NCBI RefSeq assembly: GCF_030272615.1
Contig: NC_081413.1
Coordinates: 162,688,849-162,752,848, forward strand
Direction: 5' to 3'
DNA from: Cryptomeria japonica
Lineage: Eukaryota; Streptophyta; Pinopsida; Cupressales; Cupressaceae
DNA: 64,000 nt
Shown: positions 36,102 to 47,998 of the stretch, piece after piece
Numbering within the stretch: position 1 is the stretch's first letter
Layout of the letters: every line of letters begins with the position of its first letter
Notes under the pieces: generated by a model
Database searches by the model: none
Seen by the model: the letters and a program-made list of their open reading frames with translations, nothing else
Told to the model about the DNA's origin: nothing
Program-made: the position numbers and the translations under genes

Positions 36102-37330
36102 ATGGGTGAAGGAATGCACTATAAAGAGATGGTTAAAGAACTTAATGAAACCAAGGATGAGCTAGAAACCCTAAGAGGGAAGTATACGACTTCAATAGCT
36201 AAAAGAAAAGAATTGACCAAACAATTATTGTAGATCTATGACAATAGCTCTTCAGATGAAGCAAACATTGATGCACTGGTTTAATAAATGGAGAAGTTGA
36301 ATGGTGAAAAGACTAACTTAAGGAGAGAACTTGAAGCACTTACAATTCGGATGAGTGAGAAACTTGAATCTAGAAGAAAGGTTGAAGATAAGATCCGAGA
36401 TAAAGAGAATGAAGTCTTTAAGATCAACTAGGATAATGAAACTTTGTATGAACATTGGCATGAGGAGAAAGAAGAAAAACAAATATTACAGTCAGATCTT
36501 GAAATGGCAATGTCTCTTAGAGAGACCCTCATGAAAACAAATGAAGATCTTACAAAGGAACTTGTTGAGGCAAATAAGAAGCTTGATAAATTCAACAAGA
36601 TCTCCTCTATGCTAGATGAACAAATCCAATCTTAGTAGATGAAAGGTGATACATCTGAGAAGGGAGAACCTTTTGGTACCAAGAGCAACATGCATGAAAG
36701 TAAAACTTCTCCTAAGACTGAAAAGCCTACCAGTAAGAAAGCTTACAAACCTATTTGCTTTAACTATCTTAAACTAGGACATACTACTAATGTTTGTAAA
36801 AGCATATTTGATGCTAATACTGGTTATAGACCTAATACTAGATATGTGCCTAGGAGATTTGAAGGATATTATTATACATTCAACATGTATGGGCATAGAT
36901 CAGTTGAATGCAGATATGGAGCAAACAATCTAGCACCTCACATGATCCCAAGACCTATTGGTGACTGGAGAAGGAATTTCACAAATTGGCAAAGACCCTA
37001 TGTTAACTAATCTAGTCCTTATGAGATGGAAAAAAGAATGTCAATGTGATTTTTTTAGTTTGCAACAATTTTGGTCATGTGGTATTGAACTGCAGAAGAA
37101 GAACTTGTAGAGGCAACTCAAGACCGGAGAGAATATGGAATGGCATGTTATCATTGAAAAAAATTGGGACACATTGCCAAGTTTTGCATAACACAAAAGA
37201 ATGACCTTGTGAATCATCCTCCAAACCAGAAAGGAAAGTAGAAGGTTGATATTGAAGAAACCAAAGTTGAGATGAATAAGATCTAGATGAAGAAGAGTGA
37301 TAAGAAACCATCAGAGGAATCATATTCTTA
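36102..37330 (+). pseudogene. ORF1 (gag-like) of element E: coiled coil plus four CCHC knuckles
   Basis: The ATG at 36102 opens a highly charged helical region with coiled-coil character (MVKELNETKDELETLRGK, then EEKEEKQILQSDLEMAM), in one frame to 37010 with six or so stops. Knuckle segments: CFNYLKLGHTTNVC (36756-36797), YYTFNMYGHRSVEC (about 36870-36911), CNNFGHVVLNC (about 37060-37092) and one reading CYH-stop-KKLGHIAKFC (37146-37187). In each, the second Cys is lost or its region is damaged. Same architecture as ORF1 of B; family role likely RNA packaging. Confidence 0.75.
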
Positions 37331-37846
37331 ACCTAATGCGGAGAACCCATCTCTGACAAACTAAGGTGTTTCTAAAACTTGGGGTGAGCTTACTGTCAAA
37401 TCTTGAGTTGAACCCCTAGATGATGTACTGTAAGTTGAATCTGCATATTTTGATGATTTGATGTGTTTTTGGATCAAAACCGATAAATATCTTTAATTTT
37501 TTTCTACTTGTAATATGCTTTAGACTTTGTTAAGGTGTTTTAGGGTTTTGTCGGGTTTGGTCGGTAAATGCATTTATTGCAGTGGTTAGAATGCAAATAA
37601 ATAGAACTTTTTGAATTTCATTTTTCACTTTGCATCTTGAGAACTCTTGGTGAAGCGAGCAGAGTAGAGATAAGTTTGTGCAAGTAGCATTCAGATCATT
37701 TACCAGCATCCGAGGCGATCAAAGTGAAGTTTTATTCAATGATCGAGTAATGAAGGTTTTTGATGGTTGGAAACCCTAGCACTGAAGTACAATAGGTATT
37801 TATTAGTGAATCTTACTCTTTGCTTCGAATTTTTTCATATTGTAGT
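37331..37846 (+). other. Spacer between ORF1 and ORF2 of element E
   Basis: About 516 bp with no sustained frame. CTAGCACTGAAG and TAGTGAATCTTACTCT just before the ORF2 start have no evident function. Confidence 0.5.
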
Positions 37847-40761
37847 ATGGATACTCCACATCTAGCTGAGGTGACCGAGATGGAAAGACCTGAATACAAC
37901 TAACATCCATACAAGTCAGAGGAAATTGTCCTTGTCGGTGCCCTATCTAGTGTACCGAATGGTGTTTTGTATGTAGAAGATGTAAAATCCTTTTATCACT
38001 ACAAACTTGAAGATCTGGGAATTTTAGTTCTTTATGAGCAATACAAATCTCTGTGCAATGAACAGGGTAGATTGAAAGAGCAGTTCAGAAGCATAACCGA
38101 TAAAGGTTTTCATCATGCAATCAATTTTATTGATGATTTTGATGACAAGCTAGTGATATTTGTTTTGAGCTGCATTCATGATCAGTTCATGTGGTTGAAA
38201 AGACCTCACAAAATCACTAAGGAAGCAATCCATGTTGTAACCCGATTCTTCTCAACCGGTGAAGTACCATTGCTTAGGTCTATACCTAAGAATGATGTTG
38301 AGAAGTTAACTAGATCTAGATGGGATAAAAGAGCCATGACCGTGAATGATATTAATGATCCCACTATGAAATTGCATATATGGTGATTGGCTATAAAATT
38401 TTCTATTCAAGCAGAATGAATAGTATACTGGCAGCAACAATTCACACTACATACTAGATTATTAAGGAAAATGTGGACTATGACTTGACCGAAGCTCTAA
38501 GGAGTCAATTAGTAGTTAATTTGGAAGTAGTCAAGAAGGACAAAAGGCTGAGATTTAAGTTTGGATGGCTTATCATGGGCTTATTCTTTTATTTCCAAAA
38601 CTTTTTCCCTAGTATTGGTGATGTACAATGGATAACCGGGACACTTTCCCTATTGCAGATGAATAACAACATTAGGATGTTGAAAAACAAGTTTGATGAT
38701 ATTTAATGAGGATATTTTTTAAAATTTCATAAGAAAATGCATGCAAGGGAACGCATACCGGCATAGGCAGTCAATTGGTATGAGGATTCTATCTGTTTTA
38801 TGGTTGATATAGATACATGCTTGATGGAAGTTTTTATTCCCAGAACTACATGGGTAATGCCCATGGGTTATGAAGTAGATAAAGATCCACTTGTTTCTTA
38901 TGCTGATCATTTGTTATCTCAAGCAGTCGATACCACCACTAAGAGGTTTGGAACCTACAAGGAGAAACTTATCAAAGTGCATTCTGAATTACAGAGACTG
39001 GTGATATCAAAGAAAGTGAGAAAAGAGGTACAAGCCTTTGTTAAGAAGGAAGGATTCACAAAAGAATAGATAGTTGCAACAACAACCAAATATGAGGCTC
39101 AACAAGGTGGAACTTCCTATGTACCAACCAGTACCTCCACCAGTAAGACAAGAGTAGTGAAAGCAGCTGAGAAGAAGAAAGCAGAAGAACCTAAGGTGAA
39201 TCCTACTGAAACTCAAAGAGGGAAACCCTCTAAAATACAATTCTAAAGGAAAGGTAAAACTATTGAACCTCCTGTTGTTCCTGCCCAAACTGGAAAAGAA
39301 AGAAGGAGAAAGCTCACAAACTGGTGCCTGATATTGAGGAAACAAAATCAGAGGAAGATAAGAGAGCACTAAGGTCAAGTGCTAAGAAGTAGAATACTAG
39401 TCGAAAAGGTAAAGCAGCTACAAAATATTGACACTTGAAGATTCTTTCACTAAAATGATTAGAATTATTAAGGAGTATGGTATTTACAAAGGTTTAAACA
39501 TACTATTTTCTCACCTCTCTAAAAGTCAATGAAGGGAGATTGAGGATGCACTCATCTTCAGTATGAACAAGTTTAGCAGAGCCCTAATTGAGTTACAAAG
39601 GCAAATTACAAATTCATTATATAATCTAATTGATGCTAGGTGGCAAGGGGCAATTAGCCTTGATAAAGAATTTATTGATTATACACTTAAGCACCTACAA
39701 ATGGAAGAAACTAAAGAAGAAATCGAACATATAAAGATGAATACAAAATAATTGTTCAGATCTAAGAAGAGATTAACAAGAATGCTTGTTGGTGAGACTG
39801 AATCAATTCAAAAGGAGACTGAGATTTTGGTGAAAAGGGATTTAGGTCTCATTCCCAATGAATAAGATGAGAAAGATGAATTAATTGAGGATATTACTCT
39901 AGATATACTAAAGTTATAAGATCATCTTGAAGGTGTAAAGATCACAGACTTTGAATCAGACAAGAAGTATCTACAAGATGACCCTGTTGATACTGAACCG
40001 ATAGATATAACAGATGATGATATTGGTGATGCAGATAGTGTTACTAACACTTCTGATAATGTAGAAGTTTTTGAAGTTGATGTATAGATAATGGATACTC
40101 AGTATGAATAGGTTGAGAAAAAAGGTGAAGAGAAAGAAGCGGACAAAAGCTCAATTGAGCAACCAGTGTATGCACAGTCTACTATTACTCAGACTGAACT
40201 GGTAACTGTTAATACAGATGTAAATATTAGTGTTGCTACTGATGACAGTCAGAATGATAAGGGTAAAGAACACAAATTAGATGAAGTACCAGTAATGGAA
40301 CAAGCTATTGAAAATATGCAATTAGTCAAAGACACCACTAAGTGAGAAGAGACAGAAAAAGAAAAGGAGGAAGAGAAAAAAATAAAGGAAGAAAAGATAG
40401 ATAATAAGGATCAAGAGAAGAAGAAAAAAATGGTTGATGATGATGATGATGATTCAATAAGCATAAAAGGTCAAATAGACATGGATAATTTGAGTGCATC
40501 TGAGTTAATGGAGATTTCAACTACAATGCAATCTCAGGCACAAAAGAAAAGATTAAGGGAACAACAAAAGGAAAAAGAGACTATCAGTACTGTTGTTGAT
40601 ATTTTGTCAAGTCTCCTACAGGAGATTGACATAGAACATTTAGCATCCCCTATTGCCAAACTTGGACAGTTAGTTGTTAGTGCCAGTGAATAACTTAAAT
40701 CCCTTAAAGAAGATGCATACATTTTTGTTGCAAAGGATTACAAGAAGAAAAGGGGAGAATA
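37847..40761 (+). pseudogene. ORF2 of element E, broken by element G
   Basis: Function unknown. The ATG at 37847 starts MDTPHLAEVTEMERPEYN. Blocks shared with B: RPHKITKEAIHVVTRFFSTG (about 38195-38255), IPKNDVEKL, KRLRFKFGWLIMGLFFYF (about 38540-38600) and FIPRTTWVMPMGYEVDKD (about 38833-38886). A K/E-rich linker follows (about 39100-40430), then MDNLSASELMEIS (about 40480-40518), which matches SSTELMMID in G. There are frameshifts near 38390 and 39070 and many stops. Element G cuts in at 40762, before the C-terminal FEK block. Confidence 0.7.
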
Positions 40762-41730
40762 TATTGGAATACAAGAACACTAAGAAGAGGGGGGGGGTGA
40801 ATCAGTGTTCTACCAGAATGTTCAATTTTGACCTTATTATAACATGCATTCACCAACTAGTAAACCGGTACATATATAATTGAAAGAAGTAAAGAAATCA
40901 ATGAACCAATCACACAAATCAACACCATAACATGAGTTTATATGTGGAAAACCTCAAAGAGGAAAAAACACGGTGGGATTTGTGACCCACAATATCAATT
41001 CAGTGGCCATATGAAAAGATATTACATAATATGGGGGCCTGCACATGCAAGAAGGCTTACCGCTTAGAGCACATTGCTCAACACAAAGAAGTCTCACTGA
41101 CTATAGTCACTTTGAATAATAAAACATAAAAGTGAACTCATTTAATGCATCTTCTATGCCTGATCGAGTTATGGTTCAAGCTCTGACTATTTCAGTTCTG
41201 AAATCCTAAACCCTTACCGCAATAACCTTTGCTCTGTGAGCGCATCCAAAATCATCTACAGATCATTATAGAATATTGATCTATTACACAAATGACCTCA
41301 TATACATGATCTTCTAATTATTGATCTAATCTAACAACATCATATCTCAAAATGATCTAATAACCAACCTATATACCCTTACAGTACTTCATGACTCATG
41401 TCGGCTTACATAGATAATGCAAAAATGACTATACATGTCGACTCATTACATATATACATAAATAACAAAGTGAATTTTTGATTGCCGGATCTCCCAATGA
41501 TGTTGGCCTCCTATACTGGTACCCTATTTTCTAGTTATTATCCTTGCATGATCTGCAAATCATGTTAGCCTTCAATATCAGTATCTATAGAATTCTTCCT
41601 ACATGTGAAGATACTTGTCGGTGCCAGTGAAGTGTCTGTCGGTGAAGTACCAAACCAAAGAATGAAGCCATAATATGTTGCCATCAATGACAACATATGA
41701 AACCAATCAAATGAGTGTCAACTACCAACA
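40762..41730 (-). mobile_element. 3' LTR of element G
   Basis: On the plus strand it runs from TATTGGAATAC to AACTACCAACA (969 bp), with a nine-G run in AGAGGGGGGGGGTGAATCAG near 40787 and GGAAAACCTCAAAGAGGAAAAAACACGG near 40947. On the minus strand it is preceded by the polypurine tract, so it is the 3' LTR. Confidence 0.8.
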
Positions 41731-41752
41731 ATATCCCCCTTTGGTATTGATG
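41731..41752 (-). other. Polypurine tract of element G
   Basis: The minus strand reads ATACCAAAGGGGGATAT directly before TGTTGGTAGTTG. A second tract, AAAGGGGGAGG, lies at about 41888-41903. Confidence 0.8.
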
Positions 41753-41980
41753 GCAACACTCATGTGAAAAATGATAATGGTTTCCATCTACGGATTCACC
41801 CTCATATTGAGCTAAATATGTCATCTGTAATCATTATTTGTATAAATACTCCTTATCTCTTGATATCAAGGATTTATTTTTCACCTATACTCCTCCCCCT
41901 TTGACATCAAAGCCAAAAAGCACCAAAAACTAGGATAAAGAATAAAATTTTGTACAAAGAATGTGTCCCAAAACACCTTA
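41753..41980 (-). other. Spacer between ORF2 and 3' LTR of element G
   Basis: About 230 bp with no frame. It corresponds to the roughly 250-bp stretch between the ORF2 stop and LTR in element A and shows that no pol gene follows ORF2. Confidence 0.55.
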
Positions 41981-42066
41981 CTAGAGCTGAATATACTTGA
42001 AAATTTCCGGATAGGCTTTCTCGAAAAGCTCTAGATAAGTGTCCCAACCAGATTTGAATGTGTTAG

Positions 42067-43548
42067 TGTAGCGTAGAAATTAGGAATCATCAAAACAAGT
42101 ATATATCAATCACAACACAAGATATGATAGCTTAATCAAAGGAATACTCATTGAAATGAACCTAATTCCAAAGCACATTCAATAGAGGTATGAAAATGAA
42201 GCATTCAAAAGAAAACATTATGCAAACCAGATGTAAGATTGAATACTCCTTCCATGCGGCTCCATTGTTGTTCTTTCCTCTTCAATGGTTTTGTGGATCT
42301 CACCTACAAGTGCTCTCACAATTGAAAGCAAAAAGCTCAAGAGTACTAGAAACGAAAATTCGGTAGTTTGATAGCAATTCGGGGTTCATGAAGCGATTCC
42401 CGGGTTTGATTGAAGAAAATTATCCAATTTATAGAGAAATTGGATAAATGACAAAATTGGCATGATGCAATTCAAATGGAAATTGCAAATCAATATGTCA
42501 ATTATGACAAATTATGCATTTCCATGCACAATTTGATTGATTGATTATGACATATTTCATGTCAAAATTGATTGATTAATCAATTATGACAATTTCATGA
42601 CAAATTGAAATGCCACTCCCATAGAATTAGGAGATGAAATAGGAGGGAAAAGGAATTAGAAATTTGAAAATTAGGAAAATGAAATTGATGACAAATTAGG
42701 AAATTGGAATTAGAAATTGATGAAAAAAAAAGGATTTAGGAATTAGTGAATTAATTAATAATTTTTCATTTATTAATCAATTCACAAAGAGGAATAATTA
42801 GCCAATTAAATAAAGATTTAATTTTAATGAGAAGACTTAGGATTAATAAATAATTTAGTAATCCTAGAGGAAGAAATGACACATTAGGTTAAATGAATAA
42901 ATCATAAAACCCTAGAAGACGAATTAGAAATGCGAAAACGACAATTAGGTCTTGATTGAAGATAATTAATATCATGATTTTGAATTGATAAATGACCAAT
43001 GCGACAAAAATGATTTGATTGATAAATGCGCCAATTGACGAGGAACAATGAAAAATTGATCCAAATTTACATAATTGAGATAGACAATGATCGATAGCGA
43101 AATAATCGCAAAATGACAAGATTGAAGGATTGATGATAAATCGACAAGAGGACAAAACCCTAATTAGGATTGACGATGTCCGAAATGATAAGATTGATGA
43201 TAAAATTGATAAGAGAACAATGATTGATGACAAATTGATCGCAAGATTGACAGGAGGACAAAACCCTAATTAGGATTGACGATGTCCAAAATGATGACAA
43301 ATAAGCATGCTCATTGATGCAATAAGATAAAATCGATCAAAATCATGACTGGATAATGTTGTCGACAAGACCAAATTCGAAGACGAGATGATTGAAGAAT
43401 ATAGAAGAATGACTCGATGTTCGCAAATGATAAAGACCAAGTGCGTGACATAGGAGAAATGTTAATGCGACGCAAAAACCTAAAATGAGGCAATGCGCAA
43501 ATGTTAAAGTATGATTCCGCAAGCGTTGACCATTTTTGGGTGTCTATA
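42067..43548 (-). mobile_element. Solo gypsy LTR in ORF2-G
   Basis: On the plus strand it runs from TGTAGCGTAGAAATTAGG to GGGTGTCTATA (1482 bp), flanked by perfect GTTAG repeats at 42062-42066 and 43549-43553. Read on the minus strand the start TATAGACACCC is a decayed TGTAGACACC, like element C. Its outer parts closely match the solo LTR at 56275-57558, but it has about 200 bp of extra internal sequence, including GACAAAACCCTAATTAGGATTGACGATGTCC written twice (43149-43178 and 43256-43288). Confidence 0.9.
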
Positions 43549-43737
43549 GTTAGATATTGATACAAGTCCACTGAGCATATGAGCGTGGGACTCTTTCTCC
43601 TTAAGCTTTGTCAGTGTGGGCTTACCTATCATATCTATGCATTCTATTTTATGTACACTCAAGGAATCCAGCCAGGAACTAACCAATCATATGAGCCCTT
43701 TAGCTCTCCTAATAATTTTGTCTCTATCCATTTGAAG

Positions 43738-45499
43738 TGTTGGAAATGTGCCTCAAATTAACCTGATTTGTGTTCAAGCTGATCGGTATAACCTACCCTA
43801 ATGGAACAACTAGAGAACATGATGTATGCTTCTTCATCAGAGCTCGAAGAAGTAGATTTGAAGTCATCCCGATGACCCAATGAAGTCATCTTTGATCATC
43901 GAGGTAGCATCGACTATCGGGTGGACCTGTTCAGCATTACATCGATACCCAATGGAGTTGCCTTAGGTTGACATTTTCTATCGAGTGAGCTTGGTTAGCG
44001 TTACACCGATGACCCGATGAAGTCATCTTCAATGATCGGGATGTCATCGGCTATTGGAGGAGCTTGTTGAATGCTATGTCGATACCCATTGGATCTATTT
44101 TGGTTGACTTTGGTGTTATCAGGGATTGGGGTAGCCAGTTTGGGTGTCTTTTTGATGACCCAATGAAACTGACCAAGTGGTGGGGCCTGACAAAGAAGAG
44201 CTTCATTCCTGGTGGTTAGTGAGGCCATGCTAAGGTGGCAGGACAGGGACTCCAGAGCCAATCAGGGGGTGCCATGTGGTGGAGTGTAGAAAGAGAGATC
44301 AAGTAGATCAAGGAAGATCGGACGATTGAAATAGCTATTTAGTTGTCTTGCCGATAACCCAATGGAATTACCTTCTGTGATCAGGGTATCATCGGATATC
44401 GAGATCAAATGGTTCATTTCTACACCGATACCCGATGAGTTTGCCTTCGTTCGTATCAGGGATAGGGGTAGCCAGTTTGATTGTCTTCCTAATGACCCAA
44501 TGAGGTTGTCTTTAGCAATTGGATTGATATCAGTGATCGAGTTGACAAGATGGAAGCTACACCAATGATCGATGGAGTCACTTTTGGCAATCAGAGTATC
44601 ATTGAAGATCGGGACGGCATTATTGGGTTATGTTGATGGCCCAATAGAGTCATTGTGGTGTCATTAGGAGACTGGGTCTACCTATTGAAGGCTATCCCGA
44701 TGAGTTGATGGTTCATCAGGAGATCAAAGAAACGCATTTGTGGTCTTTTCGATGGTAGATGAACTAGAGACTGACTACCGGTGTGTGCTCAAACTGAAGT
44801 CCAAAAGGTGAACACTTGGACACTAAAGATGGTCTTGTCGGTGTATATGAATACGAACTTACCCAACTTCATGGTGCATGTAGGATATTGTGTTTCTCAT
44901 GATTGTAGACTGACGTAGACAATTAGATGTCTAACCAATTGGTGAAAACTGACAGTTGAACAGTAGACATGGAAGATGTAATCAGAGTAGCCAGAGGAAA
45001 CCAAAACAAAATATTGGTTAGGTGGATGAATGTTACTAAATGATAGACCCTTGGACTCCATAATGGTTGTGTTTAACTAATACATTGTAATTGATGGCTG
45101 ATATATATGTTGCCAGAGATGTCACCAGAAGTAAGAGAGGTTACTATTTGACGTATGGTGTGGAGTCCTGTATGTGAGTCTTGAGTGTTCTGCATAGGTG
45201 ATGACTATGACCTGAACATAGATTCTGAGAGAAAATGCATGTGAAGAGGATCTGTAACTTTATTGTAACCTTTTGTTAACTATGAATAAAGTGATCTCTC
45301 TTTGGTGGTGGGTTTTTTACCCGTAAGGGTTTTCCCATGTAAATCAGGTATTAACTCTCTATTGTGTTTTCTGTGTGATTATTTTTTCATTGTTCTGTGT
45401 ATATCTTAATGTTCCACAAAAGAATTTAAAGACATAATTGCTTTATTCCCCTTAGAATTGGTGTTAGGAGAGTGTTTTCTACACTATTATTTCCTTACA
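43738..45499 (+). mobile_element. 5' LTR of element H
   Basis: It runs from TGTTGGAAATG to TTTCCTTACA, 1762 bp. Much of it is a series of diverged segments around CCGATGACCCGATGAAGTCATC and ATCGGGATGTCATCGG (about 43860-44710), an internal repeat. AATAAA at 45284-45289 may be the polyadenylation signal, followed by GGTGGTGGGTTTTTTACCCGTAAGGGTTTTCCCATGTAAA, the shared box. Confidence 0.85.
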
Positions 45500-45515
45500 A
45501 GTGGTATTAGAGCTT
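45500..45515 (+). other. Primer binding site of element H
   Basis: AGTGGTATTAGAGCTTGG directly after the LTR matches the initiator-Met tRNA complement with one change. Confidence 0.85.
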
Positions 45516-45619
45516 GGCTTGTTTTGTTATCCTTATTGGGTAGGGTTGGTTTTTTTGTGCCAATTCTAGTTTCAGTGGGAGTCTAGCAGAGTGTTTATTT
45601 GTCTTGTTTGCAGTTTAAG

Positions 45620-46402
45620 ATGGCAAACACATCTGAGAAAATGGACATTGAGAAGTTCAATGGCTCCAACTTTGAGTTGTGGAAACTTAAAGTTGAATAT
45701 TTCCTAGTTGATAGAGATCTCTGGATTGCAGTGGCTGGAACTAAACCTTCAGGCATGAAACAAGGGGATTGGGACCTTGCAGATAGAAAACCCAAAGGGT
45801 TGATCAGACTCTGTTTGGTAGACTTTATTCTATTAAATGTTCATGAGGAGAAGATTGTTATTCTTCTGTGGAAGAAATTTGGTGATATTTATCAGGGAAA
45901 GTCTCTGGTAAATAAGTTGTTCTTGAGGAAGAAGTTGTATTCCTTGAAGACGGACAAGGGTACATCTTTAGCAGATAATCTAAATGTTTTTAACATTATT
46001 GTTGCATAGTTAACCTCCATAGGAATCAAGATTGATGACAAGGATCGATGCATGCTTCTGTTATGTTCTCTGCCTGACACATGAGATCATATGGTAATGG
46101 CCATTGGGAGTAAAACAACCATGCTCACAATGGAAGGTGTGGTTACTTTGTTACTATCAGAAGAAACATGAAAAAAATCTTCTGAGATGGTCAAGGAGGC
46201 TCTTGCTGTTAGATGCAAGCAAGAGGACAAGAAGTCTAAATCCAAGTCAGAGGAAAGTTCTAAGTCTCCTGGAAAGAAGTCCAAAGTGAAGTGCTGGAAT
46301 TGTGGACAGACTGGTCATATTCGAAAGGATTATAGAGTGAAGAAGAAAAATAAGCGTTCTTTAGATTCTGGGTCCTCTCATAATGATGATGGAGATGCCT
46401 TC
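45620..46402 (+). pseudogene. Gag of element H (UBN2-type with zinc knuckle)
   Basis: The ATG at 45620 starts MANTSEKMDIEKFNGSNF, followed by LWKLKVEYFLVDRDLWIAV, the standard copia gag opening. KLYSLKTDKGTSLADNLNVF and the DDKDRCMLLLCSLPDT segment complete the UBN2-like core. After a frameshift near 46170, the knuckle CWNCGQTGHIRKDY (46295-46336) has Tyr for the last Cys. The open stretch ends at 46402 (DGDAF). No protease, integrase or RT follows. It would act as a capsid protein. Confidence 0.85.
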
Positions 46403-47303
46403 TAAGCTGCTTTGGCAAGTCAAACATCTATTGATGTCTAGTTCAATCTTCATGAAGAAGATGTTAATCATGATGCCATGTAAGACTTGGTACCATGTTT
46501 GGCAGTGATGTATATTCATCACTTGATGGTGGATGATCTTCATGTGACTAAAGATGCTGACATCTTGAGGATTCATAAGTCCTTAGTAGAGATGTTGTTT
46601 ATGTTTTAACATGTTATTCTTGTTAAGCTATTTTTATTGTGTTGTGGTACACTCTTGAGATGCATTTAGAGTTATGGCATGATATGGAGGTGCTCATATG
46701 GAGCATGTTATCTCTTTGGATAAGATGTTTTAGATCATGGTTGTCATGTTTAAGTTCTTGATTCTGTAGTTGGAATTTTGACATTGATCTTGGTTTTATG
46801 TTTTGAGGACATTGATCATTTGCTTGATACTTCATGATATTGTGGTTTTTCATTTGGAGTTTTGCTATGGGCTGATCACTTAAAGGTACTCATGGATACA
46901 TGGAAATATAGTATACCTTGGAGGTATGTATAGTTGGATGTGCTAGCACTTGTTGTAGGTACTTTTCTAGCTATGTTTCTAAAAAATGTTGGTACATTTG
47001 GTTAATCTTTTTGGATCAAGAGTTTTGTATTCTTGGGAGACAAAGTTATGTTTTTTTGTGAGACAGATTATATGGTTTTCTCAGTGGATAGCTTCTATGT
47101 GTGTCTAGTGGCAGTGGCATGGTAGAAGGTAGGTATGTCCATGAATGAGATGTGACTACTCTATAGGTATCTCAATGATGCACACAGTAAATTCTATTTC
47201 CTAATGATTTATGATCAAGTGGTATATCAACATTGATGGACTTTAGAGTCCATGTTTCTTAGTGATGTCTATAAGTGTTTGGTAGTCCAGTGAATTCCTC
47301 GTC
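46403..47303 (+). other. Non-coding interior of element H
   Basis: About 900 bp after gag with only short broken frames and no recognised pol motif, ending in the polypurine tract AAGTGGGAGA (47304-47313). Confidence 0.55.
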
Positions 47304-47314
47304 AAGTGGGAGAT

Positions 47315-47998
47315 TGTTGGAAATGCACCTCGAATTAACTTGATTATTATTCAAGATGATCGGTATAACCTACCCCAATGGAATAGCTAGAGAACATGAT
47401 ATATCCTTCTTCATTAGATCTCGAAGAAGCAGGTTTGAAGTCATCCCGATGACCCGACGAAGTTGTCTTTGGTCATCAAGGTAGCATTGTCTATCAGGTG
47501 GACCTATTTGGCATTATGCTGATACCTGATGGACTTACCTTAGGTTGACACTGGCTATCGGGTGAGCTTGGTTAGCATTACACCGATGACAAATGAAGTC
47601 ACCTTCAGCGATTAGGATGTTATCGACTATTGGAGGAGCTTGCTGAATTCTATGCCGATACATGATGGATCCACTTTGGTAGACTTCGGTGTTATCGGGG
47701 ACCAGTGTAGCTAGTTGCATGTGTTTTTGATGACCCGATGAAATCAACCAAGTGGTGGGGCTCAAAAAAGAAGAGCTTCATTCTGGGAGGTTAGTGAGGT
47801 CATGCTAAGGTTGTAGGGTAGGGAATCCAGAGCCAATCAAGGGGTGCCACGTGCTGGATTGCATAAAAAGAGATCGATAAGATCAAGGAAGATCAGATGA
47901 TCAGGATAGTTGTTTGGTTGTCTTTCAGATAAGCCAATGGAATTCCCTTCAGTGATCGGGGTATCATCGAATATTGGGATGACATTGTTGGTTGCTAC
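47315..47998 (+). mobile_element. 3' LTR of element H, left part
   Basis: It begins TGTTGGAAATGCACC after the polypurine tract and follows the 5' LTR base by base with scattered changes. It is cut at GGTTGCTAC (47998) by element I and resumes at 62064 with GCTACACTGATAC, exactly where the 5' LTR continues. Confidence 0.9.
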
